The notes: a model not told the origin generated them from the letters alone. Positions 8,000 to 16,488 are shown, counted from the first letter of the stretch. The stretch is DNA of 64,000 bases from Veillonella sp. CHU740 (GCF_003992055.1 NZ_RQVD01000003.1:124001-188000); one strand, 5' to 3'. Translations and numbers: made by a program.

Positions 8000-9013
8000 A
8001 TGTACCATGTGGAAATTGAACTAGATCATTTTTTTCAAAGGGCCTATGAAAGTGGAGCTAGTGATATGCATTTTGATACATTAGAAACAGGTGTACAAGT
8101 TAGATTTCGTATTGATGGCAGATTACAACACATAGATACTATTCCCATGCCAGAAGGCGAGCAAGTCATTAATCGCTTGAAATTATTAAGTTCCTTAGAT
8201 ATTAGCGAGAAACGATTGCCACAAGATGGGCGGTATGTATGGAATCAAGATGGTAAATCTGGGACAATACGGATGTCATCGCTACCTGGTGTATATGGTG
8301 AGAGTTTAGTATGCAGGCTATTTTGGCATGATGAACAGATCCGTTCTCTAGAGGAACTAGGTATGCCTGATGCTGTTAGACAGGAAGTGTATCAATTATT
8401 AGCAAGGCCACATGGTCTATTATTAGTCTGTGGTCCAACAGGATCTGGTAAAAGTTCTACTTTATATGCTCTTTTACAAGAATTAAATGGAGATGAAGAG
8501 CAAGTTATTACTCTAGAGCACCCAGTTGAAAGGATTGTACCGAAAGCAGTACAAATAGGAGTCAATCCAGGAATAGGAATGACGTTTAGTAAAGGGCTTA
8601 AATCTATTTTAAGACACGATCCCGATACGATTGTAGTAGGAGAAATTCGAGATCGTGAAACAGCAGAATTAGCCGTACAAGCTGCATTGACAGGGCATCG
8701 TGTGCTGTCTACGATTCATACCAATAGGGCTACTGGTGTGATAGAACGATTAGTGGATATGGGTGTAGAAGAATACATCATCCGAGCTACTCTGATAGGA
8801 GCGATTTCTCAACGTTTAGTTCGAACGTATCATGATGGAACGTATCGAGGGAGATGTGGGTTATTTGAACTATTGTCTATCCCTAAGGACAATCATGAGT
8901 GGAACCATATAGAGGACCATGTAGTATGTACCTTAGAAGACGCTGCATCTCAAGCTGTCACTGCAGGGGTTACAACCACGGAAGAAGTGCGTCGAGTGGG
9001 GGTATTATTGTGA
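8000..9013 (+). CDS. pilB: PilB/GspE/ComGA-family pilus assembly ATPase
   Basis: Start ATG 8000 is used because AAAGGAGGTGA, a near-perfect Shine-Dalgarno sequence, lies directly before it; an upstream ATG at 7940 lacks one. The 337-aa product has Walker A GPTGSGKS (145-152), the Asp box EHPVE, Walker B IVVGEIRD (211-218) and the His box STIHTN. These drive hexameric ATPase action for pilin polymerisation at the inner membrane. It is short for PilB (about 560 aa): the N1 domain is missing and the four-Cys zinc site is absent, as in ComGA-like forms. It is the first gene of the type IV pilus operon, overlapping the next by four bases. Confidence 0.85.
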   Translation: MYHVEIELDHFFQRAYESGASDMHFDTLETGVQVRFRIDGRLQHIDTIPMPEGEQVINRLKLLSSLDISEKRLPQDGRYVWNQDGKSGTIRMSSLPGVYGESLVCRLFWHDEQIRSLEELGMPDAVRQEVYQLLARPHGLLLVCGPTGSGKSSTLYALLQELNGDEEQVITLEHPVERIVPKAVQIGVNPGIGMTFSKGLKSILRHDPDTIVVGEIRDRETAELAVQAALTGHRVLSTIHTNRATGVIERLVDMGVEEYIIRATLIGAISQRLVRTYHDGTYRGRCGLFELLSIPKDNHEWNHIEDHVVCTLEDAASQAVTAGVTTTEEVRRVGVLL

Positions 9014-10005
9014 AATGGAATCTAATGATAGAACATGCAATTCAATTAGGCGCCACAGATATCCATATACAACAGGGCTCTATTTATTGGAGATTAGGTA
9101 TGGATGTACGTGCTACGGATTATACGGTGACAGAGGAAGATATTGATGAGTTTATCTGTGAGCAAACTGAGGAACCTATAGATACTATGATGTCTTATGA
9201 TGGGGCGATGACCTTTGAAGGGTATCGAATTCGCGTTCACCTATTTCGATGGAGATGTGGTTGGGGAGGTACTTTGCGAATTTTATATCCACCAACTGCT
9301 GGGTTAGATACATCAGAAGAAGGTAATTTATTGCGTAAGATTACATCCTTTAAAGAAGGATTGGTAATTATTGCAGGAGCTACTGGCTCGGGTAAATCCT
9401 ATACGTTGACATCTTGTTTAATGCATATTAACGAGACTATGCACCGTCATATTATCACTTTAGAGGATCCCATTGAATATGTCTTAGAACACAAGCGGTC
9501 TCTTATCCATCAGCGTGAATTACATAGTCACTTTCATCATATGGCGGATGGCATACGGGACGCACTGCGAGAAGATCCAGATGTGATTTTAATTGGAGAA
9601 GTACGTGATAAGGAAACTTTAGAAGCTGCGCTGCATGCGGCTGAAACAGGGCATCTTGTTTTTGCTACCTTGCATACACAGCGCGCAACTATGTCGATTA
9701 ACCGTATGATATCCATGTTTCCTGCTCATCAGCAAGAGGAAGTGCGAACACAACTTTCACAGATATTACGAGCCGTTATATGTCAACGCCTAGTTGTTAT
9801 AGAGGACAGGTTTATTCCCGTTCGAGATATTTTAATTAATACACCAGCTGTAGCGAATTTGATTCGACAAAGGAAAGAACCACAGATTGTATCCTTACAA
9901 GAAACACAACGACCTATGAAAACGTTGGAAATAGCAGTAGCAGAGCTTAGAAAGACCTATGGATCGTTGCCAATGTTGGATGCAGTGCTGCAAGTAAATG
10001 GATAA
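9010..10005 (+). CDS. pilT: PilT-family retraction ATPase
   Basis: The GTG at 9010 overlaps the upstream stop (GTGA) and follows GTGGGGG; ATG 9025 is an alternative. The 331-aa product has Walker A GATGSGKS (123-130), LEDPIEY (151-157) and GIRDALREDPDVILIGEVRD (181-200), and then the PilT-like AETGHLVFATLHTQ. The C-terminal VANLIRQRKEPQI is also typical of PilT. PilT depolymerises pili for twitching and DNA uptake. Having both an assembly-type and a retraction-type ATPase in one operon argues for retractable pili rather than a type II secretion system. Confidence 0.85.
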   Translation: MKWNLMIEHAIQLGATDIHIQQGSIYWRLGMDVRATDYTVTEEDIDEFICEQTEEPIDTMMSYDGAMTFEGYRIRVHLFRWRCGWGGTLRILYPPTAGLDTSEEGNLLRKITSFKEGLVIIAGATGSGKSYTLTSCLMHINETMHRHIITLEDPIEYVLEHKRSLIHQRELHSHFHHMADGIRDALREDPDVILIGEVRDKETLEAALHAAETGHLVFATLHTQRATMSINRMISMFPAHQQEEVRTQLSQILRAVICQRLVVIEDRFIPVRDILINTPAVANLIRQRKEPQIVSLQETQRPMKTLEIAVAELRKTYGSLPMLDAVLQVNG

Positions 10006-10017
10006 CTAGGGGGATGT

Positions 10018-11193
10018 ATGAGTTGGTATACCTACGAAGGATTTACCACAGAAGCAAAAATTGTGTCAGGAAAAGTATGGGGAGATTCAGAAGAAGAAGT
10101 ATTACTCACGTTAGAGTATCAACGAATCAAGCCGATTCGAATTGACCGTACAACTGATAATAAACAGCAAAGACATTGGAAACATAAACATATGATTCAA
10201 TTTTCCTACCGATTACACATGTTATTAGGAGCGGGTATATCCTTGAAAAAGGCATTAGACATGCTTGTGGATACTACGCAAACAGGAATTCCCTATCAAG
10301 ATATTCGGGAAGATGTGAAAAGAGGTATGCCTCTATCTAAGAGTATTGTTAAGTATGGGTGTCCGTCTATTGCAGTCATTATACTGGAAGCAGGAGAATC
10401 ATCAGGTACTATTGTAGAAGCCTTGGAGATGATTCACTGTATGTATGAAGAAGAATATCGATTACGGCAGCAAGTCATATCGGCTATTACGTATCCTTCA
10501 TTTTTGCTAATCTTAATGTTGGTTTTTATTGGTGTAGCGATAGGGTTTATTTTACCTCAATTTGAGTCAGTATTTATGACTATGCATATTGCGCTGCCAC
10601 CATTTACGGCTATGCTATTTTCAGGAGGTAGATGGCTTCAGCATAATGGCTTATTGTTAGTAGGCTGTTGTACAGTATTGGTGCTACTCGTTTGGTATAT
10701 ATACCATTTAGATAGTATTAAAACTAAGGTGCATCGATATGTGTGGAGGTGGATACAAAAAAAAGAATGGGCTATTGCTTTCACATTAGTACGAATGAGC
10801 CAACTTTGGAAGTTATTAATTGCCAGTGGTATTCCTATTCTACAAATGCTAATGATGACAGAATCACTTTGGGGCAATCTATGGGCAACCACATTACAGA
10901 AGCAAGTGAAAGATACAATATGCCAGGGTCATGGGTTTACAGAGTCATTACGCACCGTAGAATTAGGAACTCCACTAGTGTGGGATTTGCTACGTATTGG
11001 TGAAGAAACTGGGGATATTGAAAGTATGCTAGAACAGATTCATACGTATTACCAAGGAATCGTGAATCGCACAATGAAACGAGGAGAACAATTACTAGAA
11101 CCTATTATGCTCAGTATTATGGGCGTCATTATCGCTTTACTCGTGGTAGCAGTGATGTTACCTATGTTTAATTCAATTTCAGGGATTCAATAG
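10018..11193 (+). CDS. pilC: PilC/GspF-family inner-membrane platform protein
   Basis: This 391-aa protein has two copies of the GspF cytoplasmic helical domain (about 55-155 and 250-360). Membrane helices lie at about 158-182, 211-231 and 365-384. The signatures are FSYRLHMLLGAGISLKKALD in the first copy and LLRIGEETGDIESML in the second. In the pilus machine this protein links the ATPases to pilin extraction from the membrane. It lies 12 bases after pilT with AGGGGGA before the ATG. Confidence 0.88.
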   Translation: MSWYTYEGFTTEAKIVSGKVWGDSEEEVLLTLEYQRIKPIRIDRTTDNKQQRHWKHKHMIQFSYRLHMLLGAGISLKKALDMLVDTTQTGIPYQDIREDVKRGMPLSKSIVKYGCPSIAVIILEAGESSGTIVEALEMIHCMYEEEYRLRQQVISAITYPSFLLILMLVFIGVAIGFILPQFESVFMTMHIALPPFTAMLFSGGRWLQHNGLLLVGCCTVLVLLVWYIYHLDSIKTKVHRYVWRWIQKKEWAIAFTLVRMSQLWKLLIASGIPILQMLMMTESLWGNLWATTLQKQVKDTICQGHGFTESLRTVELGTPLVWDLLRIGEETGDIESMLEQIHTYYQGIVNRTMKRGEQLLEPIMLSIMGVIIALLVVAVMLPMFNSISGIQ

Positions 11194-11201
11194 GAGGACA
11201 T

Positions 11202-11579
11202 ATGGAAAGAATTCGTCAACGAATACTAAACAAAAAACAACGTTCACAAGGTGGCTTTACATTAGTTGAGCTAATGGTGGTTGTAGCCATTATTGCGATT
11301 TTAGCATCATTAGCAATGCCACAATTTTTAAATGCTTCTAATAAAGCAAAGGAAGCAAAAATTAAATCAGATGTTACAACCATCTCTAATGCAGCACAGT
11401 TGTATATGATGGAACAATCTACAGATTCTGTTCCAACAGTGGACACATTATATAAAGAAGGGTACTTAACAGAACATGTGAAAACACCGAAAGGCGGGGA
11501 GTATACCGTAACAAGCGTTCAAAATGAAGGTGGTAAAGGAAAGCATATTGCTGTTACTGCACCAGATAGTGAAAATTAA
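11202..11579 (+). CDS. Type IV pilin (major pilin candidate)
   Basis: This 125-aa protein is a textbook prepilin. An 18-residue basic leader ends in GG, followed by FTLVELMVVVAIIAILASLA; cleavage after Gly18 would leave Phe1 and place Glu at +5 (Glu23). The mature protein is about 107 aa, close to the ComGC/PilA small-pilin size, and ends with a Gly/Lys-rich soluble domain. No disulfide-forming cysteines are present. GGAGGACAT precedes the ATG, the strongest ribosome site among the pilin-like genes here, which fits a major subunit. Confidence 0.88.
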   Translation: MERIRQRILNKKQRSQGGFTLVELMVVVAIIAILASLAMPQFLNASNKAKEAKIKSDVTTISNAAQLYMMEQSTDSVPTVDTLYKEGYLTEHVKTPKGGEYTVTSVQNEGGKGKHIAVTAPDSEN

Positions 11580-11601
11580 TTAATAGAAGGAAGAGGGAAT
11601 C

Positions 11602-12216
11602 ATGGAATATGTTATTGGAGGTGTAGCTGAACTTCTAGGGATTGTTAGCCTCTATCTCATTGTCTCTTGGAACTATATAAAAGAACATATTGGATGGTTT
11701 TGCATTATCACTATTCCTCATACAATAGGAACATTAGCGCTAGTATATGCCTTTGAACTCGGATGGATCTCTAATTTAACTCAATTGGTATTACTTCATA
11801 TGTTGGAAATAACGCTCTTTTGGGGATCTACCATCGATAAGCTGTATTATATTCTCCCTGATGAGGGAGCGATACTTATCTGTATATGTGGATTTGTCTA
11901 CCAATGGATAGGATATGGAGAGATGAGTTTAGTCATAGTGAGAGCACTTTGTATGGGTGGATTATGGTGGTGTTTACGATGGATAAGCCGTGGTGGTGTT
12001 GGTTGGGGTGACATAAAATGGCTTATGGCGATTAGTTGCTGGTTATCTTCTTTGGATTGTCTTATCTTATGTGGGCTATCGTCAATCATCGGTATCATCT
12101 ATAGCTGTATGGTACGGTGTACAACCTCAAAACATATCTATATTCCCTTTGGTCCTTCTTTTAGTGTCGCTACTATGATCCTTGTTATATATCCTAGTAT
12201 GAGGTGGATACCGTGA
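11602..12216 (+). CDS. pilD: Prepilin peptidase (A24), lacking the methylase domain
   Basis: This 204-aa polytopic protein has about six membrane segments. The aspartyl protease residues are Asp79 in STIDKLYYILPD and Asp137 in GVGWGDIK. The closing IPFGPSFSVAT matches the conserved IPFGP of the family. It would cleave the leaders of the prepilins encoded around it. Typical PilD is about 250-290 aa, with an N-terminal zinc-binding N-methyltransferase domain; that domain and its CxxC pairs are absent. It overlaps the next gene by four bases. Confidence 0.8.
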   Translation: MEYVIGGVAELLGIVSLYLIVSWNYIKEHIGWFCIITIPHTIGTLALVYAFELGWISNLTQLVLLHMLEITLFWGSTIDKLYYILPDEGAILICICGFVYQWIGYGEMSLVIVRALCMGGLWWCLRWISRGGVGWGDIKWLMAISCWLSSLDCLILCGLSSIIGIIYSCMVRCTTSKHIYIPFGPSFSVATMILVIYPSMRWIP

Positions 12217-12680
12217 AAGATAGGGTTAACTCTTGTAGAGGTTCCATGTTAGTAGAAATACTCATTTATTTACTGATAGTATCTATTGTTATCGCCATGG
12301 TTGGACTACTTAATACGAGTGCTCGAAAAGAATATACCGAGTTTGATCGAGAGGGACGGCTATTATTTGCTCACATGAAGCGGATACAGTTAGCAACATT
12401 ATATGGAGATTTACAGCATGGTGTAGGAGTTAATCGTATTCTTTTAGAACCACATGCATATCGGTACATGAATGATACAAAAGGGCTGGTGTATCACACA
12501 TTGCCAGACTCTATGCACTTAGAGTTTACTGGACGTAGAGCAGCAATTACTTTTGAGATGGCACGAGGAATTGGCAAAATATATACAGTTACATTAGTAG
12601 ATGACAAGATCCGATATAAACGAACTTATATTTTTGCACAACAATCGGGTCGTATACGATGGGAGGAATCAAGGTTTTGA
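12213..12680 (+). CDS. Minor pilin-like protein 1
   Basis: The start is taken as GTG 12213, which overlaps the upstream stop (GTGA) and has GAGG at 12201-12204; GTG 12204 is also open. The N-terminus MKDRVNSCRGSMLVEILIYL has a prepilin cleavage site after Gly10 and Glu at +5 (Glu15), followed by a hydrophobic helix. The soluble part (about 120 aa) ends IRWEESRF and is beta-rich. It is likely a minor pilin of the initiation complex. Confidence 0.7.
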   Translation: MKDRVNSCRGSMLVEILIYLLIVSIVIAMVGLLNTSARKEYTEFDREGRLLFAHMKRIQLATLYGDLQHGVGVNRILLEPHAYRYMNDTKGLVYHTLPDSMHLEFTGRRAAITFEMARGIGKIYTVTLVDDKIRYKRTYIFAQQSGRIRWEESRF

Positions 12681-13027
12681 AAGCAACATCTAGTTCTGGT
12701 TTTTTGTATATGGATGTACTCGTATCATTATTTGTGATGAGTGTATTTTGTTCTGTCCTAGGTATGCTGATGATACATAGCATTCAAGAATATAGCCATA
12801 TAATGGAAGAAGATCGAACCTTGCAAGCTATGACGTTATATATGGAGGAGGGAAAAGCAGCTTGGGTTAACAATAGTTCTATAGAAGAAAACCCACCGCC
12901 CATAGGAATGTATACCTTTCAAAGAACAATAGAGGAAGGAAGCAATGGACTCTATATACTCTCGGTGGTAGCATATCGACACGAAAAAGAAGCACATCGG
13001 TTTACTACGTACTTGCTAGGAAAGTAA
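12659..13027 (+). CDS. Minor pilin-like protein 2
   Basis: The frame is open from ATG 12659. TTG 12677 is attractive because it overlaps the upstream TGA and follows GGGAGG by 11 bases. The N-terminus after TTG reads MKATSSSGFLYMDVLVSLFV: cleavage after Gly8 would put Asp, not Glu, at +5. One hydrophobic helix and a short soluble domain follow (about 116-122 aa in all). Assignment rests on position in the operon and the pilin-like N-terminus. Confidence 0.6.
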   Translation: MGGIKVLKATSSSGFLYMDVLVSLFVMSVFCSVLGMLMIHSIQEYSHIMEEDRTLQAMTLYMEEGKAAWVNNSSIEENPPPIGMYTFQRTIEEGSNGLYILSVVAYRHEKEAHRFTTYLLGK

Positions 13028-13049
13028 TCTTATAGATAGGTGCTACACT

Positions 13050-13634
13050 ATGAAATTTGCAAGTATACATAGGAAAATAAAAACAAATTCAGATGCAGGG
13101 TATATATTGGTAGAAGGTCTCATCGCTAGCGTTTTACTTGTCATTATTATCACTTGCTTTTTAGTACTAATAAGTCATGGAATTAAGTCTCTACATATGC
13201 TGCATCATCGTCATGAATTACTATTAGATGCTAGATTTAGTAGGATACAAGTTATGAACCGCATTCGTTATAGTCCTGTAGTTCCTACATTACATAATCA
13301 TGGGCTAGAGGTGAGATCCCCCTATCATTGGAGACTGGGACTATATAAATATTCTTTAGTGACGATTCTATCGAATGGTCAAAAACAAGATATTACAGAA
13401 AGTGAAATTAGTCCTGAGGTAGCCAGTATATGGGTATATCCGTTGGATAATATAGTCTTTCAACAAGAAAAAAGCGGATTGATTACGATGCAGTGGTATT
13501 CTCAAATACAGCCCTATTGGGAGCGATTGCATGTACATTTTATAGAAGGTGGAAACCATAGGTATATTGTTACAACTGGAGTAATGCCATATGCAACCTA
13601 TTTGGAAAAACTATATAAAAGAGATGATGCATAG
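13050..13634 (+). CDS. Minor pilin-like protein 3
   Basis: This 194-aa protein has leader MKFASIHRKIKTNSDAG and then YILVEGLIASVLLVIII. Cleavage after Gly17 gives Tyr1 and Glu at +5 (Glu22), as in PilV/PilW-type minor pilins. A long hydrophobic helix (18-42) precedes a soluble domain with several aromatic residues. The 3' end overlaps the next gene. Confidence 0.7.
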   Translation: MKFASIHRKIKTNSDAGYILVEGLIASVLLVIIITCFLVLISHGIKSLHMLHHRHELLLDARFSRIQVMNRIRYSPVVPTLHNHGLEVRSPYHWRLGLYKYSLVTILSNGQKQDITESEISPEVASIWVYPLDNIVFQQEKSGLITMQWYSQIQPYWERLHVHFIEGGNHRYIVTTGVMPYATYLEKLYKRDDA

Positions 13635-14052
13635 TCATAAAGAGGGATTTATTTCTTACATGATTATCTTAGTAGGGATGGCAACAATCAGTATATGGGC
13701 CGCTTGGCAGAGTATGGTAAGCATTACATATCAAAGCATGATTGATGAATACAGGTTTGTACAATGCCAATATGGTATTGAAAGAGGAATGCTGTTAGCA
13801 ACGAGAATAGATTATTTTTTAGCACATCAAAAGGAAATTACAGGAAGTGGATCACCAAAATTAGTCGTAGAAGATAAGGAAGATGAACGAATTACTGTTA
13901 TCTATTATAAAAAGAACAATACGCAGTATAGAATTCGATTAGTTTGTGAACATATGCCAACAGGAATACATATACAAAAGGATATTTACGCGCAAGCAGT
14001 ATATAGAGAGGGAATATTGCAAGAGATTCAAATCAAAGAAGTAGTAGAATGA
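13624..14052 (+). CDS. Minor pilin-like protein 4 (GspK/PilX-like position)
   Basis: Two adjacent ATGs (13624, 13627) overlap the end of the upstream gene; ATG 13591 would give an extra 11 residues. From 13624 the N-terminus is MMHSHKEGFISYMIILVG, a short leader ending in Gly8 and a hydrophobic helix. The +5 residue is Met rather than Glu, a loss also known in GspK-type tip subunits. The product is about 142 aa with a soluble, charged C-terminal part. It is the last of four consecutive pilin-like genes. No other family is apparent. Confidence 0.55.
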   Translation: MMHSHKEGFISYMIILVGMATISIWAAWQSMVSITYQSMIDEYRFVQCQYGIERGMLLATRIDYFLAHQKEITGSGSPKLVVEDKEDERITVIYYKKNNTQYRIRLVCEHMPTGIHIQKDIYAQAVYREGILQEIQIKEVVE

Positions 14053-14061
14053 GGAGGTATT

Positions 14062-14889
14062 ATGAAGCAAAAACGCGTTATGGCAATTGTAGTAGGTATA
14101 GATGAAATTGTAGGTATAGTAGCCTATAAAGTAGATGGGCAGACTGTGATAGAAAATGTAATTACGCAACATAGAAGGGGAACCATTGAACAAGATACGG
14201 AAGATTTCTTTGATTTATATGGAGAAGAGGACGCCTGGATAGGATGTGTATATGAAGGAGCTCTGCGTGCTATTTGTATGGAAACACCACAAATGGAGGT
14301 CGGTGATCAATATAGCTTTGCAAAGCGTGAAGGATTTCGTGCATTTGATAGTGAAGACGCACCTGTGGCAATAGATTATGCATCTAGACCTTCAAAGAAT
14401 GGTATGCTTTTGTTGATAGTAGCATTAAATAACAAAGATGGGAGAGGGATGGCAAAAGCTATTCAAAGAGGGCAAGGACATATCAAAGTGATTACATATT
14501 GGCCGGAACCATTGGCACATAGCAGAGGTAGAGAAGAATCTATGCTATTTATCTATCCTGAGACAGATGGAGTTCGTGTATCTTTGTGGAGTGATACGTT
14601 TTGTATAGCTAACGAACTAGTAACAGAGGAAGTTGTAGATATTCTTCAGGCTTGTGATAAGCTTATCAAACAAGGAGAGAACTGGCGCATTCCTTATCCA
14701 AAAGGTGTTGCTATCACTGGGTTTAAAGGAGATGTGGAAGCTATGTATGAAGATGTATTTACTAGGTATGGTGCCTTAGAGCAAGAGGCAGTACATTTGG
14801 TAGGCAAAGGAACAGATTATAATTCAGAATCAATGATTCATGAGATGGCTATGGGATTAGCAAAACGGATATTATTATATGTGGAATAA
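14062..14889 (+). CDS. PilM-like protein (tentative)
   Basis: This 275-aa soluble protein has no signal or membrane segment. It lies between the minor pilins and a PilN-like gene, the place of pilM in other operons. Its N-terminus (VMAIVVGIDEIVGIVAYKVD) and GVAITGFKGD near residue 215 are compatible with an actin-like fold, but the PilM/FtsA nucleotide motifs are not convincing by eye. It overlaps the next gene by 11 bases, and AGGAGG precedes the ATG. If right, it would form the cytoplasmic ring that binds the PilN N-terminus. Structure comparison would be needed to be sure. Confidence 0.5.
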   Translation: MKQKRVMAIVVGIDEIVGIVAYKVDGQTVIENVITQHRRGTIEQDTEDFFDLYGEEDAWIGCVYEGALRAICMETPQMEVGDQYSFAKREGFRAFDSEDAPVAIDYASRPSKNGMLLLIVALNNKDGRGMAKAIQRGQGHIKVITYWPEPLAHSRGREESMLFIYPETDGVRVSLWSDTFCIANELVTEEVVDILQACDKLIKQGENWRIPYPKGVAITGFKGDVEAMYEDVFTRYGALEQEAVHLVGKGTDYNSESMIHEMAMGLAKRILLYVE

Positions 14890-15421
14890 AAAGACAATCA
14901 ACTTTATTGATCCAGACATTCAATGGATGTGCTGGTATATAGAATATAAAAGAATAGTATGGATATTTTTGACTATGATTGTCATGTGTTTAGTACTATC
15001 TATCGTATATTGTGGAAAACAATATATTGTATATCACGACATGTTACAAGAGTATGAAACAGTGCAGTCGCATCATATCGATGCAACAGAAGCACATCAA
15101 GTATATGATGCCTATCGAAAAGGTGATAATGAATATACGCAAGGAACAATGAAAGAACTAATCCATATATTAGATGCAGCAAATGTACATCATATACAAC
15201 TAGTAGAATGGTCTACCATGGACCAATGGTATTTAGAAGCACGAGGTGCTAATAAAGAAGACTTACATCAATTTAGCGCATCCTTGTCTAGGCTAGGAGG
15301 GCCACTCCATTATGAAGAAATGGTGGAAAAGGAACCCACGTCTTCAATGTATCGTATTAAGATTACAGGTACTATGGAACGGGATACAAATACGAAAAAA
15401 ACTTCTACTCACAATACCTAG
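14879..15421 (+). CDS. PilN-like inner-membrane protein
   Basis: This 180-aa protein has a short cytoplasmic N-terminus, one membrane helix (about 27-46), a coiled segment and a ferredoxin-like alpha/beta C-terminal part. Residues 6-12 (TINFIDP) resemble the INLLP motif by which PilN binds PilM. Position after the PilM candidate and topology support the assignment; overall identity is too low for certainty. The coding region overlaps the next by 110 bases in another frame. Confidence 0.6.
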   Translation: MWNKKTINFIDPDIQWMCWYIEYKRIVWIFLTMIVMCLVLSIVYCGKQYIVYHDMLQEYETVQSHHIDATEAHQVYDAYRKGDNEYTQGTMKELIHILDAANVHHIQLVEWSTMDQWYLEARGANKEDLHQFSASLSRLGGPLHYEEMVEKEPTSSMYRIKITGTMERDTNTKKTSTHNT

Positions 15422-15839
15422 CCTATACTTTTTGATAGTAAGTGTGGCACTTGGTATGGGTAGCTATTATGAAAGAGAATGTACACGTATTAGCGAGGTA
15501 ATGACAAAAGAACAGCAATTGCAAGAAGGGGAAACGTCATTTTTAGAAAGTGAAGGATATCAATATATAAAACAGTTAGATGAGGAGATACTAGATGTGG
15601 AAGGGTTGGATCATATACTATTGAGCACTATAGGAAATACACCTATTATTGTAGTTAGTACGCACAAAGAAGATACCTATATAGAGGTAGTGCTACAAGG
15701 ATCTACTATAGATATGATTCAGTGGATGGTTGGAGTAGAAAAAATACATCCTACTATCCAATTTAAAATAGAAAAAATTACTCATGTACAAAGTGTAACA
15801 AAACTACAATGTAAGATACGTGAAAATCATAAAAAATAG
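15312..15839 (+). CDS. PilO-like inner-membrane protein
   Basis: This 175-aa protein has a very basic N-terminus of about 28 residues, one membrane helix (about 30-51), a coiled stretch and an alpha/beta C-terminal domain, the PilO plan. The ATG lies 110 bases inside the upstream gene, behind AGGAGG at 15295-15300. No later ATG, GTG or TTG precedes the membrane helix in frame, so the long overlap seems real. PilO pairs with PilN to align the machine across the periplasm. Confidence 0.6.
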   Translation: MKKWWKRNPRLQCIVLRLQVLWNGIQIRKKLLLTIPSLYFLIVSVALGMGSYYERECTRISEVMTKEQQLQEGETSFLESEGYQYIKQLDEEILDVEGLDHILLSTIGNTPIIVVSTHKEDTYIEVVLQGSTIDMIQWMVGVEKIHPTIQFKIEKITHVQSVTKLQCKIRENHKK

Positions 15840-15923
15840 GTCTCTATGTTTGTCAAACTATAGTCGAGTATAGTAAAATAAAGTAAAAATTACTATTACA
15901 TGGAAGAAGAGATATAGTATAGG

Positions 15924-16487
15924 ATGAAAACGACTATTAGGAGAAATATTATCCTCATTGGATCAATGGGGAGTGGAAAAAGTCACTTAGGTCGAAATTT
16001 AGCAGATGCTAAAGGCTGGCAATTTGTTGATACAGATCGGATATTAGAAAAACGATATAATATGCCTATTGCTGATATATTTAAAACAATAGGTGAAAAA
16101 GCGTTTCGACGCGCAGAGTTTGAAGTGATTAAGAAGGTTGCTATGTATCATGAAGCAGTGATTTCTGTAGGTGGAAACTTTCCTCTTGACATGAGAACGT
16201 TACGATATATGCAAAAATATTCTTTCATTGTCGGTATTAGGGCCTCTCATTTTAGGATTGTAAATCGAGTCAATCGATGGATAGGCAAACGGCCGACGAT
16301 GAATTATGATGATGTATCTGGATATGTAGCATGGATGATGCGGAGGTGGAAGCCCCTCTATCGTAAGTGTGATCATGTGCTAGATACAACACATAGTCAT
16401 ACAGATGAGTTAGTGACTAGTATTGATGCATCAGTTCGTTCGAAAGGTATATATTTTAAACGGCGAAAAGTACACCAAGGTGAATAA
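15924..16487 (+). CDS. aroK: Shikimate kinase
   Basis: This 187-aa protein has P-loop GSMGSGKS (13-20), the substrate Asp pair in DTD (36-38), FRRAE (61-65) and the lid Arg in KRPT (122-125), all typical of shikimate kinase, which phosphorylates shikimate at O3 in aromatic amino acid synthesis. The usual Gly-Gly-Gly of the shikimate-binding loop reads VGGN (82-85). It follows pilO by 84 bases, an arrangement that recalls pilMNOPQ-aroK of gammaproteobacteria. The start codon follows a modest site (AGAAGAG), and pfkA starts one base after the stop. Confidence 0.85.
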   Translation: MKTTIRRNIILIGSMGSGKSHLGRNLADAKGWQFVDTDRILEKRYNMPIADIFKTIGEKAFRRAEFEVIKKVAMYHEAVISVGGNFPLDMRTLRYMQKYSFIVGIRASHFRIVNRVNRWIGKRPTMNYDDVSGYVAWMMRRWKPLYRKCDHVLDTTHSHTDELVTSIDASVRSKGIYFKRRKVHQGE

Positions 16488-16488
16488 T

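Noticed and set aside
7821-8024. 67-codon + strand ORF before the pilus operon
   Set aside because: It starts inside the terminator stem, has no ribosome site and overlaps pilB in another frame.
8899-9009. N-terminal extension of PilT into pilB
   Set aside because: The extra residues are an out-of-frame reading of pilB; GTG 9010 overlaps the pilB stop as is common in this operon.
15840-15923. Possible terminator between pilO and aroK
   Set aside because: No stable hairpin with a T tail is visible; read-through into aroK is more likely.
16423-16488. N-terminal extension of PfkA into aroK
   Set aside because: The shorter start gives the standard MKRIGILTSGG and 319 residues, with AAGGTGA before it.
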